Shown piece after piece: positions 11,085 through 23,000 of a DNA stretch of 64,000 nt (its first letter is position 1; every line of letters starts with the position of its first letter). The notes below the pieces were generated by a model. That model was not told the DNA's origin. It was given only the letters and a program-made list of their open reading frames with translations, and made no database searches. The position numbers were made by a program, and so were the translations under genes. The DNA is taken from NCBI RefSeq assembly GCF_002127325.2, contig NC_035433.2:127335695-127399694 (forward strand). Direction: 5' to 3'. The stretch comes from Helianthus annuus. Its lineage: Eukaryota; Streptophyta; Magnoliopsida; Asterales; Asteraceae.

Positions 11085-13620
11085 TAGAATGTTTCAGCGA
11101 TTTCCGTCGTTCACCTCGTTCCCATCTTCTCTATTTCAGTTTGATCACGAATGTTGCAGCCGCTCCTCTCACCGATCGACCTGATCACAAGTGCAGGATT
11201 CCGACTCTTTATATCCTTTAATAAATAGTGTCAGTACGATATTAAAATTAGGTTTAATGTATGGATGAAGAATCCGAATACATGATTGAAGCCGACACTA
11301 TAGTTAATTCTGCGATTTTAGAGCCAATTTAGTTTGCAATCATGTTGTTATGAACGCTGTTGCGTTTTGATTTGATGAATTTTGGATTGATTAGGACTCC
11401 GGTTAGGTCAATTTGAATTCAGCGAGTGGTTGCAATTGATAAGATCTGATTAGCATGGAACATCCAAAGGATGAGGTATGATTTCACCCTCATTTTGTTT
11501 ATGATTGTTTTACTCTGCTTTTATATGATTTCGTTACGAGAATTTTGTGAGGTTTAGCTGTAGATAACTCAAGTTTGACCTGATTTTGGTGATTGTTGTT
11601 CATTTCATTAGTATGAAGTTGAAGATTGTAGGAAATTGATGTAATTTGAGCTGAGATTGGGGTTTATGCTTCAATTAAAGTGTTGCACTTGAATTGCTGA
11701 ACAAATAGCTACTAGTTCTGTTTAGATACAGGATTAGGAAGTTTGGATTTGCTATGATTTATTTTCTTTATGAAGATTGGACCCAATTCTGTACTATGCA
11801 GTATGAGTTATGTGGTGTATCATTTAGAATAATCAAATTATAATGATATTGAACTAGTTAAGATCATACATAACATACACAATACACTAATGAACTTAGA
11901 TCACTGCAACCTTTACAGCTCATATTTAACTTTCAATACTAAACTTTTATACAGCTCAGTCTCATATAGGGTTGGTTATTCGGTTACTTTTAATGCTTCA
12001 ATCTCATGCTTTATTTTCTAGAACTAGTGGAGACAGTTTACTTTGCACATTGCACTGTTTTTTTTCTTATATATCAAACATTTGATCCATCTTTATATTT
12101 TGATCATATATAGAGTTTCAATAAAATTATGCAAATAAGATTCTCATGCTTGATTCCATTTTTCAAGGTGCATAGGTGGTTTTGTTTTTGTTTTGTTTTT
12201 GGCAACAATCGTAGTTTATGCCCAAGGGTAAGTAAATTCAAGCAAGGGCTTTGGGCCACCATTTAAGAAAGGCCGCAAATTTAAAAAAGACGGTTAGTTT
12301 TTTTATATATGTTTAAATTAGGGCGTTAAACATAAAATAGTATGCCGATTGAGTGGTAAACTTCCTCTCTATTTACAGGTAAGGCATGGGTTCGAGACAT
12401 TGTTAAACCGTTTTTTGTTTCGTTTGTTATTTTTAAATACAAAGCTCAAAATCCACTTGCTACAAGCCCAGCAAAAAGAATCTCATTTAGTAGGCCCCAG
12501 ATCTCTGGTTCGCTTTGGGCCTCTAAAACGGTTGAGCCGGCCCTGATCATCTAAGCATGAGTAAATTTAAAATATTATAGTCATGAAGTTAAAGCAAGAG
12601 ACATATGGGATGTGGTTCCTTGGGGTTCACGACTAAAACAACAATACTGCACACCCCCTTGTTATTAATGGTTATATATGGATATGCATTTTCATAGTGT
12701 GTATAGTGATGAATGGGTTAATATGGGTAACAGTTTTGTCACTAACGGGTCAAACAAAAAGGTCAGTTATAATGGATATGGGCAGAACGGGTCAAACGGG
12801 TCACGAACCAAAAGTTGCTCAATGTGTATTTCTAATGGATTAAATCTCCTAAAACATTTTTTTCAGCATGCATATATGGATAATTATTTGATTAATATTT
12901 ATTTTAGTCTTATTTGACATTAATTATATATTTGGTTATGCATGCAGGTTGTTGAGAGGATCAACTTTAGATCATAAAATGATGCACTCATAGTTGCGAC
13001 TTCAAGATTTAACTTAAATAATATAAAGTGGTCATCTACATGTATCTGGGTGTGTAGACAAGCCTAGGGACAGAATTTGTGTAGTTTAGTGAATAGTAGG
13101 TATTGAGCTCACAAGCAGGAATAAATCTAGCCCTTGGCGGGCTATTCGAATGTCGGGCAGGCTCAAGTGAGGAAAAAGAATGGAATAAAAGTCAATAGGA
13201 TAGTAGTCGGAGATATTAGGAATGGACTGTTGTCCACAAAACATACAACTAGAGTTTCGGATTGTAATGTAATTTAATTCATGCTGAATATGATAAATTG
13301 ATTTGTGTTCGGGTCATAACGGGTTTGGGTCATGATGCAATGTTAAGTGGTAGTTTAAAGGTTTTATATTGGTTATACATCACGTATTTTGTCTATGCAG
13401 CTTGTCATCTGTTTTTTTTATTCAATTTATAAAAGGTGTTTAGTTTAGTGAATTTTGTTTATTTCAAAACACTTTTGTTTAAAGGTTGTGTGTGGGTTTA
13501 TGATTTATTTATTTTTAATTAAATATGTGATCCATCTCTGAAAGAACAATTTGACTTTTGTTTAAAGGTTGTGTGTGTGGTCTTACTGAATCTTAACCCT
13601 TTGCATTGGTTGTTTTTTAA
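11085..13620 (+). other. gene-like 5' region or captured gene fragment, unresolved
   Basis: This stretch is less AT-rich around 11085-11230 and has a short open start, ATGGAACATCCAAAGGATGAG, followed by GTATGATTTC (11456-11484), which looks like a first coding exon with a donor site. A TGCATGCAG acceptor-like site at about 12949 is followed by GTTGTTGAGAGGATCAACTT, but that frame soon stops. It could be the 5' end of a host gene captured by the neighbouring CACTA, or a coincidence. No product is recognised and nothing else convincing is seen. Confidence 0.2.
12210..12546. mobile_element. possible short transposon or tRNA-derived SINE
   Basis: GGGTTCGAGAC at 12389-12399 resembles a pol III B box, and GATTGAGTGG upstream is a weak A box. 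The right edge, GAGCCGGCCCTG, is also typical of some plant hAT non-autonomous ends. The two readings conflict, and no target duplication was confirmed. Confidence 0.25.
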
Positions 13621-13625
13621 TTTAG

Positions 13626-13745
13626 ATGGAAAGGTTGAACATGATCATACAAGAGATGGCGAAAGAAAAAGAAGAGAAAGAAAGGTTGAACGGAAGGATG
13701 ACAAATGTTGAAGCGATGCTAAAAATTAGGTATCAAAACGTGTAA
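13626..13745 (+). pseudogene. CACTA-2 C-terminal coiled-coil exon
   Basis: A TTTAG acceptor is followed by an open exon of 39 codons ending in TAA. It is rich in Lys and Glu (MERLNMIIQEMAKEKEEKER) and has the heptad pattern of a coiled coil. It lies about 200 bp before the subterminal repeats, as in the other CACTA copies. Confidence 0.45.
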
Positions 13746-14284
13746 TCATCGAGTCGGTTATAAGCACTTTATTTTGGATATGTATTTTGTTCGGAGAACT
13801 CATGTATTTGATGTTTTAAGTGGAATGCTTTATATAATTTTGAAAATTCTATAAATGCTTAAATTTTAAAAAATATGATATTATAAGCAGGTACAAATAG
13901 AAAGAGCTAAAAAAGCTAAAAAAAAATAAATACAAATGATTTTGCGACCGCAAAACAGTCGCAAGCTTGTATAAAGCAAATGATTGCAAGAAGTTTGCAT
14001 AGCAAGTGGTCGCAAAACAATCTGTAAAAGGTTAGCGGTCGCAAAACAGTTGCAACAAGACCGTCGCAAACAAAGTCCCACAAAACCAGAAACACTCGCA
14101 ATATTTGCGATTGCTCTTATAGTCGCAAAACCGCAGTCGCAAAAGGAAGTAGTGGTCGCAAGTCAGTCGCATTAAAGCAATTGCAACAGATGTTTTTCCG
14201 AGTACATTTCCGGTCAAAAAACAGACACAATAGGGCAACTGTGATCGTTTTGCGACAAAAACACGGTCGCAAATACCCATAGTG
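13626..14284 (+). mobile_element. CACTA-2: 3' end of a second CACTA family
   Basis: On the opposite strand the end reads CACTATGGGTATTTGCGACC (14265-14284). About 340 bp of subterminal GTCGCAAAA/TTGCGAC motifs (13940-14280) and a coiled-coil exon precede it. The organisation matches the left CACTA but the terminal and subterminal sequences differ. No matching left terminus was found upstream. Confidence 0.6.
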
Positions 14285-14706
14285 TAACTATAAGTAACTG
14301 GTAAAAGATATTTATATTACCTTAAAAGGTGTTTTTACTTAAATATACTGCTAGAAACAATAATAACTATGTGTTACTATTAAAACTAAATAAAAATACG
14401 AGGATATTTATGAAGTGAATAAAAGGAGCAAAGCTTCGTGAACTAGTATTTAATTTTATGTCACAGTGGAAAATGCATGAAAAATCCATTCGAAAACAAA
14501 CTTTAGTTGACTAGTTAATTAGAAAATGTTTCTTAGACCTTTGACTCAATAATTAACTATGTTTCGTTTATGAAGCATTTTCTTTTAAATCATTTTTTCC
14601 GCAAACATTAATATTCTCTTACTAGGCACACAATTTATTCTTCAAACACAAAACTCTTTTACTAAAGAAGATAAATAAACAATCTTTTAACGATAATCCA
14701 TTACTC

Positions 14707-15031
14707 TTAACATTGATAAATGCATCTACAAGTATCCGCCATTAGACACCGCCCCGCTGCCCTTTCTCCTCTTTTAGCAATGCATTCATTGTGGCATTGG
14801 TTATACTCACAGGGATACGAGTACCAAGTTTCTTCACACGCTTCGGCAATCATCATGGTGCTCCCTATATTAGCAGTAAACAATAAGTAAGTAATACATA
14901 TAAATCATTAACAGTGAGTGATAAGGTCAGATTTTAAAACATTAACGGATCTATAAGTATCAACTAATGTGTAGATTACCGGCAATTGTGAGTATGAGCA
15001 AAATTGCAACATAAAACTTGACAGTTGACAT
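14707..15031 (-). CDS. defensin-like cysteine-rich secreted peptide, DEFL2
   Basis: The structure is the same as DEFL1. Exon 1 is 15031-14980 (52 bp, signal peptide), the intron is 14979-14865 (115 bp, GT/AG) and exon 2 is 14864-14707 (158 bp). All eight cysteines are kept. Seen differences from DEFL1 include a Thr-to-Ala change (ECIAKR), and the intron lacks 20 bp. A TATAAAT box is kept upstream near 15100. Homology with the DEFL1 region runs from about 14343 to 15510. The CACTA-2 end lies only about 60 bp beyond the left edge of that homology. Confidence 0.8.
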
Positions 15032-15556
15032 GCTTATAATTTCTTGATATGTTGAAATCAAAGGATTATTGAAGGCTATGGTTCTTTCAAATGGCTCAAG
15101 CATTGTAAATTTATATTAGATGAGAACGTAACATATTAGGAAGTAGATTTTGTTATTGAATAGCAATTAACATATTAATGTTTTCGTATAACAAATAAAT
15201 ATTTTTTTTTAAATAGATTAAGAAGATTTACAAATATCGGTGGTGCAAGAAAATTAAACAAACGCAATCTTTAATATTGGTGACAATTTATGTAGTTGTA
15301 TTTTACGAGTAATAAAATAAAATGTATGTAATTACTAAAGGCACTACCGAGAACATTAACAATTTATTTTTGAATGACTAGAAGATGATTTTCGGTGAAT
15401 GATTACCCACAAAATCCAATATTTTGTTTCCTAATTGTCTACCGATAAATCATACAAAATCCCAAAAATCATAATAACTATTAATTGTCGTCTGAAATAA
15501 AAAAAAAAGAACTATTCATGGTGATTCACCACTAATATATATACGGATGGATGGAT

Positions 15557-15937
15557 GGGTTAAAATAAGAACCATCTTAAGTTGTGAGAACCGTGAGAAT
15601 TAGGTCATCCAAAAGGTTTTTCTGAATTTTTTTTCTTAAAAGTCATAAAAAAGTCACTTGTTTTTGCAAAAAAATTTTTTTTTAAAAAATGCCGCATACC
15701 CACATTTACATGAGGCGTAAAAAAATATTTATCTTCGTACAAAATTTACACCAGCGCGCAAAAAAAATTCGCATCAGTCAAAACTACCGACTCGACAATT
15801 TATTTTTACTTTTTAACAGATGTGTTTATAATATTTTCATCTACGTTTGTGCAAAAAAATTTTGGCTCAACTTGCGAGGGAAGTGAAAGTTCTCACGGTT
15901 CTCACACCTTATGATGGTTCTCGTTTGAACCGAGCCC
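15557..15937. mobile_element. MULE-type MITE with terminal inverted repeats of about 45 bp
   Basis: The left end reads GGGTTAAAATAAGAACCATC...GTGAGAACCGTGAGAA. The complement of the right end reads GGGCTCGGTTCAAACGAGAA then CCATCATAAGGTGTGAGAACCGTGAGAAC. The sequence type is a familiar non-autonomous Mutator-like family. The exact left boundary and target duplication are unclear because TATATA and GGAT repeats flank it. No coding content. Confidence 0.6.
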
Positions 15938-16910
15938 TATATACATATATAATTAGCTAAAAGGATTTTGTTCACATAATTTTTAATATGCTATGTCCAT
16001 GTTAAATTTATTTAAAAAAAAAGTCATTTCTAGTTTATAACAAATAATATAGTCAAAATGTGTAGCATGTTTTAATTCCTTTTACACAAAATGTATGTTG
16101 TTATTTGTTAGGTTAAACTGTTTTGGACTAAAATGGCAACGTTTGAAACTATTTAGACTAAAATGGTAATGTTTCAAACCTTTGGACTAAACTGGTAAAA
16201 TGACCCAAACCAAAGGGACTAAAATGACATTTAACTCTAGATTTAATTTATGTTTTAGATACCCAGGAAATCATCTAGTTTATATATTGGCCAAGTGCTA
16301 TATAAGTTTCTTCCGAATATATTTCTGTTTATTCCATTTGATTTTGATATATTTGATTTCCTTGCCCCAAAGGTTGTGGAATTCCTGAACAGGGTCCAGC
16401 GGGTAGTGAATAGTAATTTCTTGACCCTTAAGAGTCGTTTCGTCTTTAGTAGGATCGGTTTTGCAATTCAAAAGGTGGTTGCGGCGCAGCTTATTGTCCG
16501 TTTACTTGCCATTTGTTTGTAATTTTGTATTTTGGCATTTTACTGTGATGATCGAAATTTCTTTATTTCTGTAAGATACAAATTGAAATTACAAGCCCAA
16601 CAAAATATAAAAAGGGCCCCATAGTTTTTAATTCTTTTTGGGTCTCCAAAATGTTTAGAAAGGCCCTACCTCATCGTAGAACGAACCATAAACTTTCAGA
16701 CCATAAGCAAAACCAAATTGACCCCCACCACTTTTTATTGCAATAGCAGTCACCCACAGTGATGTAGATGTCATCTACTACCATATCTTCCCATGAATCT
16801 ATTTAAACGATAACAACCACAATATAATAGTGAAAAACTCATGAAGAAAGCAACTTAAACCTATGGGCTTGATGCTAACATGGCCCATGTTGTGACCCTT
16901 TCACAAGATG
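15938..16910. other. intergenic with MITE scraps
   Basis: At 16110-16230 there are repeated GGACTAAAATGGCAA / GGACTAAACTGGTAA phrases and GGGACTAAAATGACATTTAA, resembling a degraded MITE end. Nothing recognisable as a gene was found in the rest. Confidence 0.35.
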
Positions 16911-16914
16911 GCAA

Positions 16915-17040
16915 CTCTAGCTCAAACACGGATTTTTCATGCATGCAATGGTTTTTACAAACATGAATTTGTTGTGATGGAAACTCTAGTGACTTTAACA
17001 TCTTCTTGGTCTCATAAAAGTTTCGAGGTAGCTTTTAATA
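16915..17040 (-). pseudogene. TNP2-like (CACTA transposase) scrap
   Basis: The minus strand reads KLPRNFYETKKMLKSLEF and then QQIHVCKNHCM, resembling the conserved plant TNP2 stretch with LPxSFYEAKK and IHxCxNxC spacing. It is short and ends in stops on both sides. A second, inverted copy lies at 18640-18710. Confidence 0.45.
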
Positions 17041-17070
17041 CCCCCTGTGCATATCAGCCATAGGATCAGC

Positions 17071-18129
17071 CAGTGGCGGACCCAAGAATTTTTCTATGGG
17101 GGTGCGGAACATTTTTAAAAATTTTAGGCCCCTAGGTATATGAGTAAAAAAATCGGTTCGTATCGGGTCGGGTCGGGTCATGTAAAACAAACGAACATCA
17201 AACTAAATTTATATAATAATCAAAAACATGTAAACTTTGTTACAAACATAATTAAAACGTCGACGCCCTACGGGTTTTCATTTTTTGAAATCTATCCAAA
17301 ACATCATTTAAAACTAATTTTTTAAACAATTCTTTCTCTATATAACATAAGTTCATTACTCCATAACATAATGTTTCAATTTTAATTTTCAACTATTCAA
17401 GCTTAGAAATCATAACGTTAGTTGTAATCACCCTAAAAATATATAAACAACATAATCACCCTAAAAATCATCTAAACAACCATAAACAACGTCAAAAACA
17501 CAAAATTTCAAACCTATTTAACAACTTTATTACCTTTTTTTCTCCTATAATATCAACCAAAATCATCAAAATAACAAAGAAACTTATCGGACTCCGGTTA
17601 GATTTGGTGTCAAACGACGGTGGTATGGTGGCTGATTACGGTGGTCGCCGGCTGCTGGACTGTTGTCATTGGGTGATGTTGTTCGTTGCCAGTGCAGGGA
17701 CGCAAGAGAGGGAGGGAGCGGGAGAGAATTTCTAAAGGTTGTGGGCTTTAATTATTTTATTATAGTTTGAAATATTGTTGGGTTTGGTTAATGGGCTAAG
17801 ACTTAGTGAGCTAGCTAGTTAGGATTTATAAGTGGGTAAATGTATGGGTATTTGGGTTTAGTTAGTTAGGTATTAAAAGTTATATAATTTAGGTAGTATT
17901 TTTTTTTTAAATAAGAGTTTACTAAAAAAAATTAAAATATAAATTGATAACACTTTTTACCTAAGGGGTGCGGACGAAAAATTTCAAGGGTGCGGTCGAA
18001 AAATTCCAAGGGGTGCGGACGAAAAATTCCAAGGGGTGCGGACGAGATTTTCGAAGGAATTTAACACTAAATTTTTTTTTCCCCGGGGATGCGCCCGCCC
18101 ACCTTGAAGTGGGCTTGGGTCCGCCCCTG
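17071..18129. mobile_element. complete non-autonomous hAT element
   Basis: The ends are CAGTGGCGGACCCAAG and the complement of GGGTCCGCCCCTG. The element is flanked by a perfect 8-bp duplication GGATCAGC (17063-17070 and 18130-18137), as hAT transposases make. It is 1059 bp long and no transposase domain is evident. Near the right end it has four copies of a unit of about 24 bp. Confidence 0.85.
17965..18060. repeat. four copies of a 23-24 bp unit inside the hAT
   Basis: The unit is GGGGTGCGGACGAAAAATTC and variants, repeated four times. A related phrase (GGGGGTGCGGAACATTTTTA) lies just inside the left end, so the repeat belongs to the subterminal region. Confidence 0.7.
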
Positions 18130-18235
18130 GGATCAGCGTCACCAGCACGGCTACTACTCCCAGCGTATCCGTGACCTAATGTCCTACTATACCCAGGACT
18201 CAACTCTAAAGTGTGGTCGCGTCCATGACCATGAC

Positions 18236-18475
18236 CAGAGTTTGATGCTCACTCAGCTCCAATATCGGAGTCCGATGCCCGCCCACGTCCACTACCGGAG
18301 TCCGATGCCCGCTCACGTCCAGCACCGGAGTCCGATGCCCGTCCACGTCCAGCACCGGAGTCCGATGCCCGTCCACGTCCAGCGCCGGAGTGTGATGCCC
18401 GCCCATGTCCACCACCGGAGTCAGATGTGCGCCCACGCCCACATCCGGAGTCAGATGTGTGCCCACACCCACGAC
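18236..18475. repeat. 30-bp coding-length minisatellite, eight units
   Basis: Seven clear units begin CGGAGTCCGATGCCC or variants every 30 bp from 18266, and one degenerate unit precedes them. Because 30 is a multiple of 3, three frames stay open. The plus strand gives RSPMPVHVQH-type decamers. The minus strand gives GRASDSGAGR-type or GHRTPVLDVD-type decamers. Which frame, if any, was coding is unknown. The minus frame continues toward the TNP2 scrap once the hAT is removed. Confidence 0.7.
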
Positions 18476-18639
18476 TTGATGATACATCTCCCGGGGGAGG
18501 GACTCCACGACCAGTCATAATATATGATAACATGACCCTTTCATCCATGTCCACCACCGGAGTCTAGGATTTTTATTATTTTTTAAATGGATAACACACT
18601 TAAGACCCTTTCATCCATGCATTCAATATATGATAACAT

Positions 18640-18710
18640 GTCCACGACCACTAGTGTTTCCATCACAACAAATTCATGTTTGTAAAAACCATTCATGTTT
18701 GAGCTGTCTT
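18640..18710 (+). pseudogene. inverted copy of the TNP2-like scrap
   Basis: The segment TTTCCATCACAACAAATTCA...TGTAAAAACCAT matches the complement of 16921-16992 and encodes the same FPSQQIHVCKNH phrase. The two scraps form an inverted pair around the hAT and the minisatellite. Confidence 0.45.
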
Positions 18711-18779
18711 TAATGTTGTTCTTCCACATCAAGGTGCATGAAAAAAAAAACAAATGAAAATGTGCGAATATAATACGTC

Positions 18780-18916
18780 TATTAGATAAGATAAAGTTAA
18801 TGTTTAGTATTATATTCTTTTATTACTTTAAGGTACCAAAGTGTAATATTATCTTCTATATAAACTCTTGTAACCTTCCTTTTATTAACGTGAAGAAAAG
18901 ACTCTACAACTTATCA
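18780..18916 (+). repeat. 5' LTR of Copia C
   Basis: It reads TATTAGATAAGATAAAG...CTACAACTTATCA. A TATATAAAC box lies near 18860. It differs from the 3' LTR at only a few positions seen by eye (for example AACGTG/AATGTG and GAAAAG/GAAAGG). Confidence 0.9.
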
Positions 18917-18927
18917 TGGTATCAGAG
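18917..18927 (+). promoter_or_regulatory. primer-binding site of Copia C
   Basis: TGGTATCAGAG follows the LTR directly and matches the initiator Met tRNA 3' end. Confidence 0.85.
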
Positions 18928-19049
18928 ACTATTCACGCTTCACATGGTTATACCCAATGCGTGCAAAATCAGATTTTTTTGAGGCTTTATCTATCTTTGT
19001 ACCCTTTGTTCAAACTCAATTTTCCACAAAAAAAAAAAAAAAAATTTAG

Positions 19050-19999
19050 AGTGATGGCGGCACGGAATTCACGAATAATCGTGTCCGAACACTGTTTGAA
19101 CAAAATGGCACATTTCATAGGATGTCGTGCCCTTATACGCCTCAACAAAATGGTCGGGTGGAAAGGAAACATAGGCACATTGTTGAAACCGGTTTAGCGA
19201 TGCTGTTTCATGCCAAATTACCAGCACAATATTGGGTCGATGCCTTTTCATCCGCCACATTTATCATAAATCGTTTACCTACAACAATACTTAATGGAAA
19301 ATCACCCTTTGAGCTTTTATTTCATGAAAAACCAAATTATTCTATTTTTAGAACCTTTGGTTGTCGGGTATTTCTATACCTTCGGGACTATTCTCCGAAT
19401 AAAATGTCTCCACGAAGTCTCCCATGTATCTTTCTTGGATATTGCTCAAAATACAAAGGATATAGGTGTCTTGACCCGTGCACCTCTCGTGTGTATATCA
19501 CTCGTCATGCTCGTTTTGACGAGTCGCATTTTCCACTTGATCAAACCACCATGGCCACTCCTATTAACAACCTTGAAGTCACAATTTTTTAAGAGACTGG
19601 TTCAGATACTTTGACCCCTGATACTAAAAATGAAAACCTCACAACTCCTACCGTTATCACTGTTCCTTTTTTACCAATACAGCCTACTTCCACTTCAAAT
19701 GATAATATACTTGACTCACAAAATTCTCCCAGCCCAAATAATCTTGGCCCAACAACCACTACAAACCCATACCATATCCCGTTCCAATATAACTTACAAA
19801 ATAATCCCAACCCAAACCCAACTCCCACTTTAAACTTGCAACAGAACCAGTCCGTCAGCAGCCCAAATAGTTCCAGCTCAAGTCAGCCATCATCGCCCAG
19901 CCCAATACAAGTTCCCCAAACCTACGCTATGCCACCCAGTCCGGCCTCACCCCTTCCACTTCCTCTGCCACCCCTTCCCACACTCCTCCTTCCTCTCCC
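19050..19999 (+). pseudogene. Copia integrase C-terminal half and Pro/Ser-rich linker
   Basis: The frame starts abruptly at SDGGTEFTNNR, the second catalytic Asp region of integrase, right after a poly-A stretch of the leader. It runs through YTPQQNGRVERKH, which carries the catalytic Glu, then the conserved FGCRVFLYL and FLGYCSKYKGYRC blocks. A TAA at 19590-19592 interrupts it. After that the same frame continues as a Ser/Pro/Asn-rich linker until the inserted element at 20001. The zinc-binding N-terminus and the first catalytic Asp are deleted, so it cannot be active. Confidence 0.85.
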
Positions 20000-20000
20000 G

Positions 20001-23000
20001 TGTAACGCCCTAAAACGTAATACCTTAAAATGACGCAGCGGAAAATTTGGGCCTTTAAAATTTCTTTCTATCTTAGTCATGTATCATACTTGGGGTTCGT
20101 TACTAGAAATTTTTAAAGTTAATTAAAGGGTTTACATCGTTCGTTCTGAATTTTCACATCAATTACATATACGCGTTTGAGCTACGTGACTACTCTTCCC
20201 GTACAATTTTTGCTCTTGACTCGATCTTCAATCCTCCAATGCTTTTAACCGACGATAGACCGTGTAACCTACATTCACCACAACATGCACATCATTAAAA
20301 TTTGATAATCTACATTCATAATCTATCATACATAATTAATTGACCACGCCGCAATCTTTCTATGTGTGCCAGACTTTTCGATTATCCTTCCGAGTACAAT
20401 CTTGCATTCCAATTCCTCAAAACTTCACGAGGGACTACCATAGCATACCTGCAAATCTCATTTCATTCTCAAGGCACATGATTAGTAACTTAGTGCTCAA
20501 ACATATTAAGGCTATGTACACATATATACTAGCCCCATTCCCTCATGTACGATTAATACTACATCGTACCTACGCACAACCGTACGTGCACTTTTGGTCA
20601 CATACTACACACATACATCATACGTACATACATACTTACATGTACCCGCGCATACCCCCATACCTCAAAACATACATGCCTGCATTCATTCCTATCTTCA
20701 TATATTCACCAATACATTTCTACACATGTACCTACTTTCATGCGTTCCTACATTCATGTCTACGATCACACGTACTCCTATACATACACTAATACACATT
20801 TGCATACGCACACACATTTCTATACTTCCACATATATACATACATACACTTCCACATACGCACTTACATTCGTACATCTCTACACACATGCATACATACA
20901 CATCTACATACGAACATATCTCTCCTACATCTTAACATACAAGCATATTCTATACGTACCTTTATACATACGTATGTACACATCTACACACATACATACC
21001 CTTCCTACATTGTTACATACGTACATATTCTCGTACATATCTATACACTTCTACATACGCACCTACATTCATGTCTCTACTTGCATGCATACATACACAT
21101 CTACATATGAACATACCTCCCCGCGATCTTTACACACATGCATATACTTATACCTATCTTTATACATACGCACATACTCTAACGATCATGTACTAGATCA
21201 CACGTACCTCTTACATAATCATATGTTATTAATATGGGTCTTAGTCTTAGCTTTTTGGCCTATCAACATTTAAGAACCCTCAGAATCATGTTTGGAAAGT
21301 CCGCCGTAGTCCACGGATATCAAACCGAAGCCCACGGTACGTTAATTAACTTAAATAACGAAGTTTCAGCTTTTGGGACTTGGGAAGGCCGTCGCCGACG
21401 CCCCTAGGGCCGTCGGCGACGGGCCTTGCATTTACCCGTAGCCCAAAAACCCGTAGACAGGAGATTAGCCCGTCAGCACAAAAATGGTTTTTCCCTTGCC
21501 CGTCGGCGACGGCCCCCCACCCGTCGGCGACGCCCTCTAGAATCTGCAGTTTTCTGCAGATTCGTTTCGTCGTCCGTACGCACTAAAACGTGCGTATCTT
21601 TTGAACCGTTTACCCGTTTAACCTCCCGTTTCTTCCTACATGCTTGTAAATTCGCATTCTACCATGTGGACTTGAAATCCCATATCCGAATTAAGGAAAT
21701 TCTTAACTTGTGAACTATCGACTTATTATTCATTTATGACTTGTTTGACCCGTTCATATTTTCTTCAACAACACATTCGATTTAGCCCAGAACTTACAAG
21801 AACATTATAGCTATAAAACCTTTACATTATCCGCACTTCCACTCACCCATTAACGTGCTTATGCCCAATCCTACCCGTCACCCGGTTACCATTCCGTAGA
21901 CACTTCTTATTCCTCGTTTCATCATAACATCAAGACCTCATTTTGACCCATTACATCTACTTAGCAAAATCGTTGGTTTCATACCACCCATCCATTATTT
22001 GTCTCAACCATTATGCTAATTAACTAAAACGTAACCTTACTTAACAAATTAAGAAGTGATTCCGGAAATCACTTACCTTGTGCATCCGTGTTCGTAGCCG
22101 CTTCCTTGCCTCATCTTGACCCGTTAGCCTTCCATGCTTGAGTACGTGTTAATGTAGTTCCTATCCTTTCATGTCACCACATCCATATTCTTTGTTAGCA
22201 TACAAACTCATACATATCATCCATCATTTCTAATTCATACCTTACATTAGACTTTCATTAGTCAAATTTTTAACAACATAAGGCATAGATCTACAATCAC
22301 ATCTTTTCAAGCTCGTATAATTCTACATGTCTTCATACACAACACATAATGATATAACATGTACCGTATGAGTTCTCAAACCTTATATTCGTGTTAGGAA
22401 GCCTACCATACTATCCTCACATTCGTTGACTTTCTAGAAAGTCAACTATTAGATGTGCAAATTCTCATCCTTATAACGATACGGTTACGTTGATAAAGTT
22501 AACCATACTAATAACACTATATGCATTTCATACTCATGTTCTAGGACACACGTACGCGCATATAATTACTTACACACACATATATGTAATACATTTCATT
22601 CATACTAGCATTTTCATGTCTCTACAACTAACACTATAACACATATTAGCTAAACCAATATCGTTCCAATATTACTCCTTTATACAAATCTCATATGCTT
22701 CACATTTAGTGTACATTACTCCATGATTTCAATTAAGAAATTATTCAAACATATGGTGAACATCATACCACTTCAGCCTAGAGTACAACCTTCCAATGCA
22801 CACCTTTTACCAAATCATATAACCAACCAAAAATCATACATGTATTTCATCTAAAATATATTTCTCATGTTCAATTATAACCAATTACATGACATCCAAA
22901 TATTATACATTTTCATCCATTACATGCATTCAATCTCATCTAGAAATCTCACCTAGACATTTCATCAAACACTTGGTGTGCATACCACTGTCTAAGCATA

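Noticed and set aside
12389..12399. GGGTTCGAGAC as part of a tRNA gene
   Set aside because: No cloverleaf could be drawn around it. At most it is a SINE-type B box.
13881..14280. Several overlapping open frames on both strands near 14 kb
   Set aside because: All lie in the subterminal repeats of CACTA-2 and lack motifs.
18236..18475. 30-bp repeats resembling CRISPR repeats
   Set aside because: They are contiguous without spacers, so this is a minisatellite.
18800..18982. 60-codon frame at the start of Copia C, also at 30490-30675
   Set aside because: It spans the LTR and primer site and is not part of the polyprotein.
20340..21273. Long His/Tyr/Thr-rich open frames (150, 113 and 177 codons), repeated at 25506-26439
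   Set aside because: They are by-products of TACA/CATAC-rich LTR sequence, open in several frames at once, with no domain. The two copies are identical only because the LTRs are.
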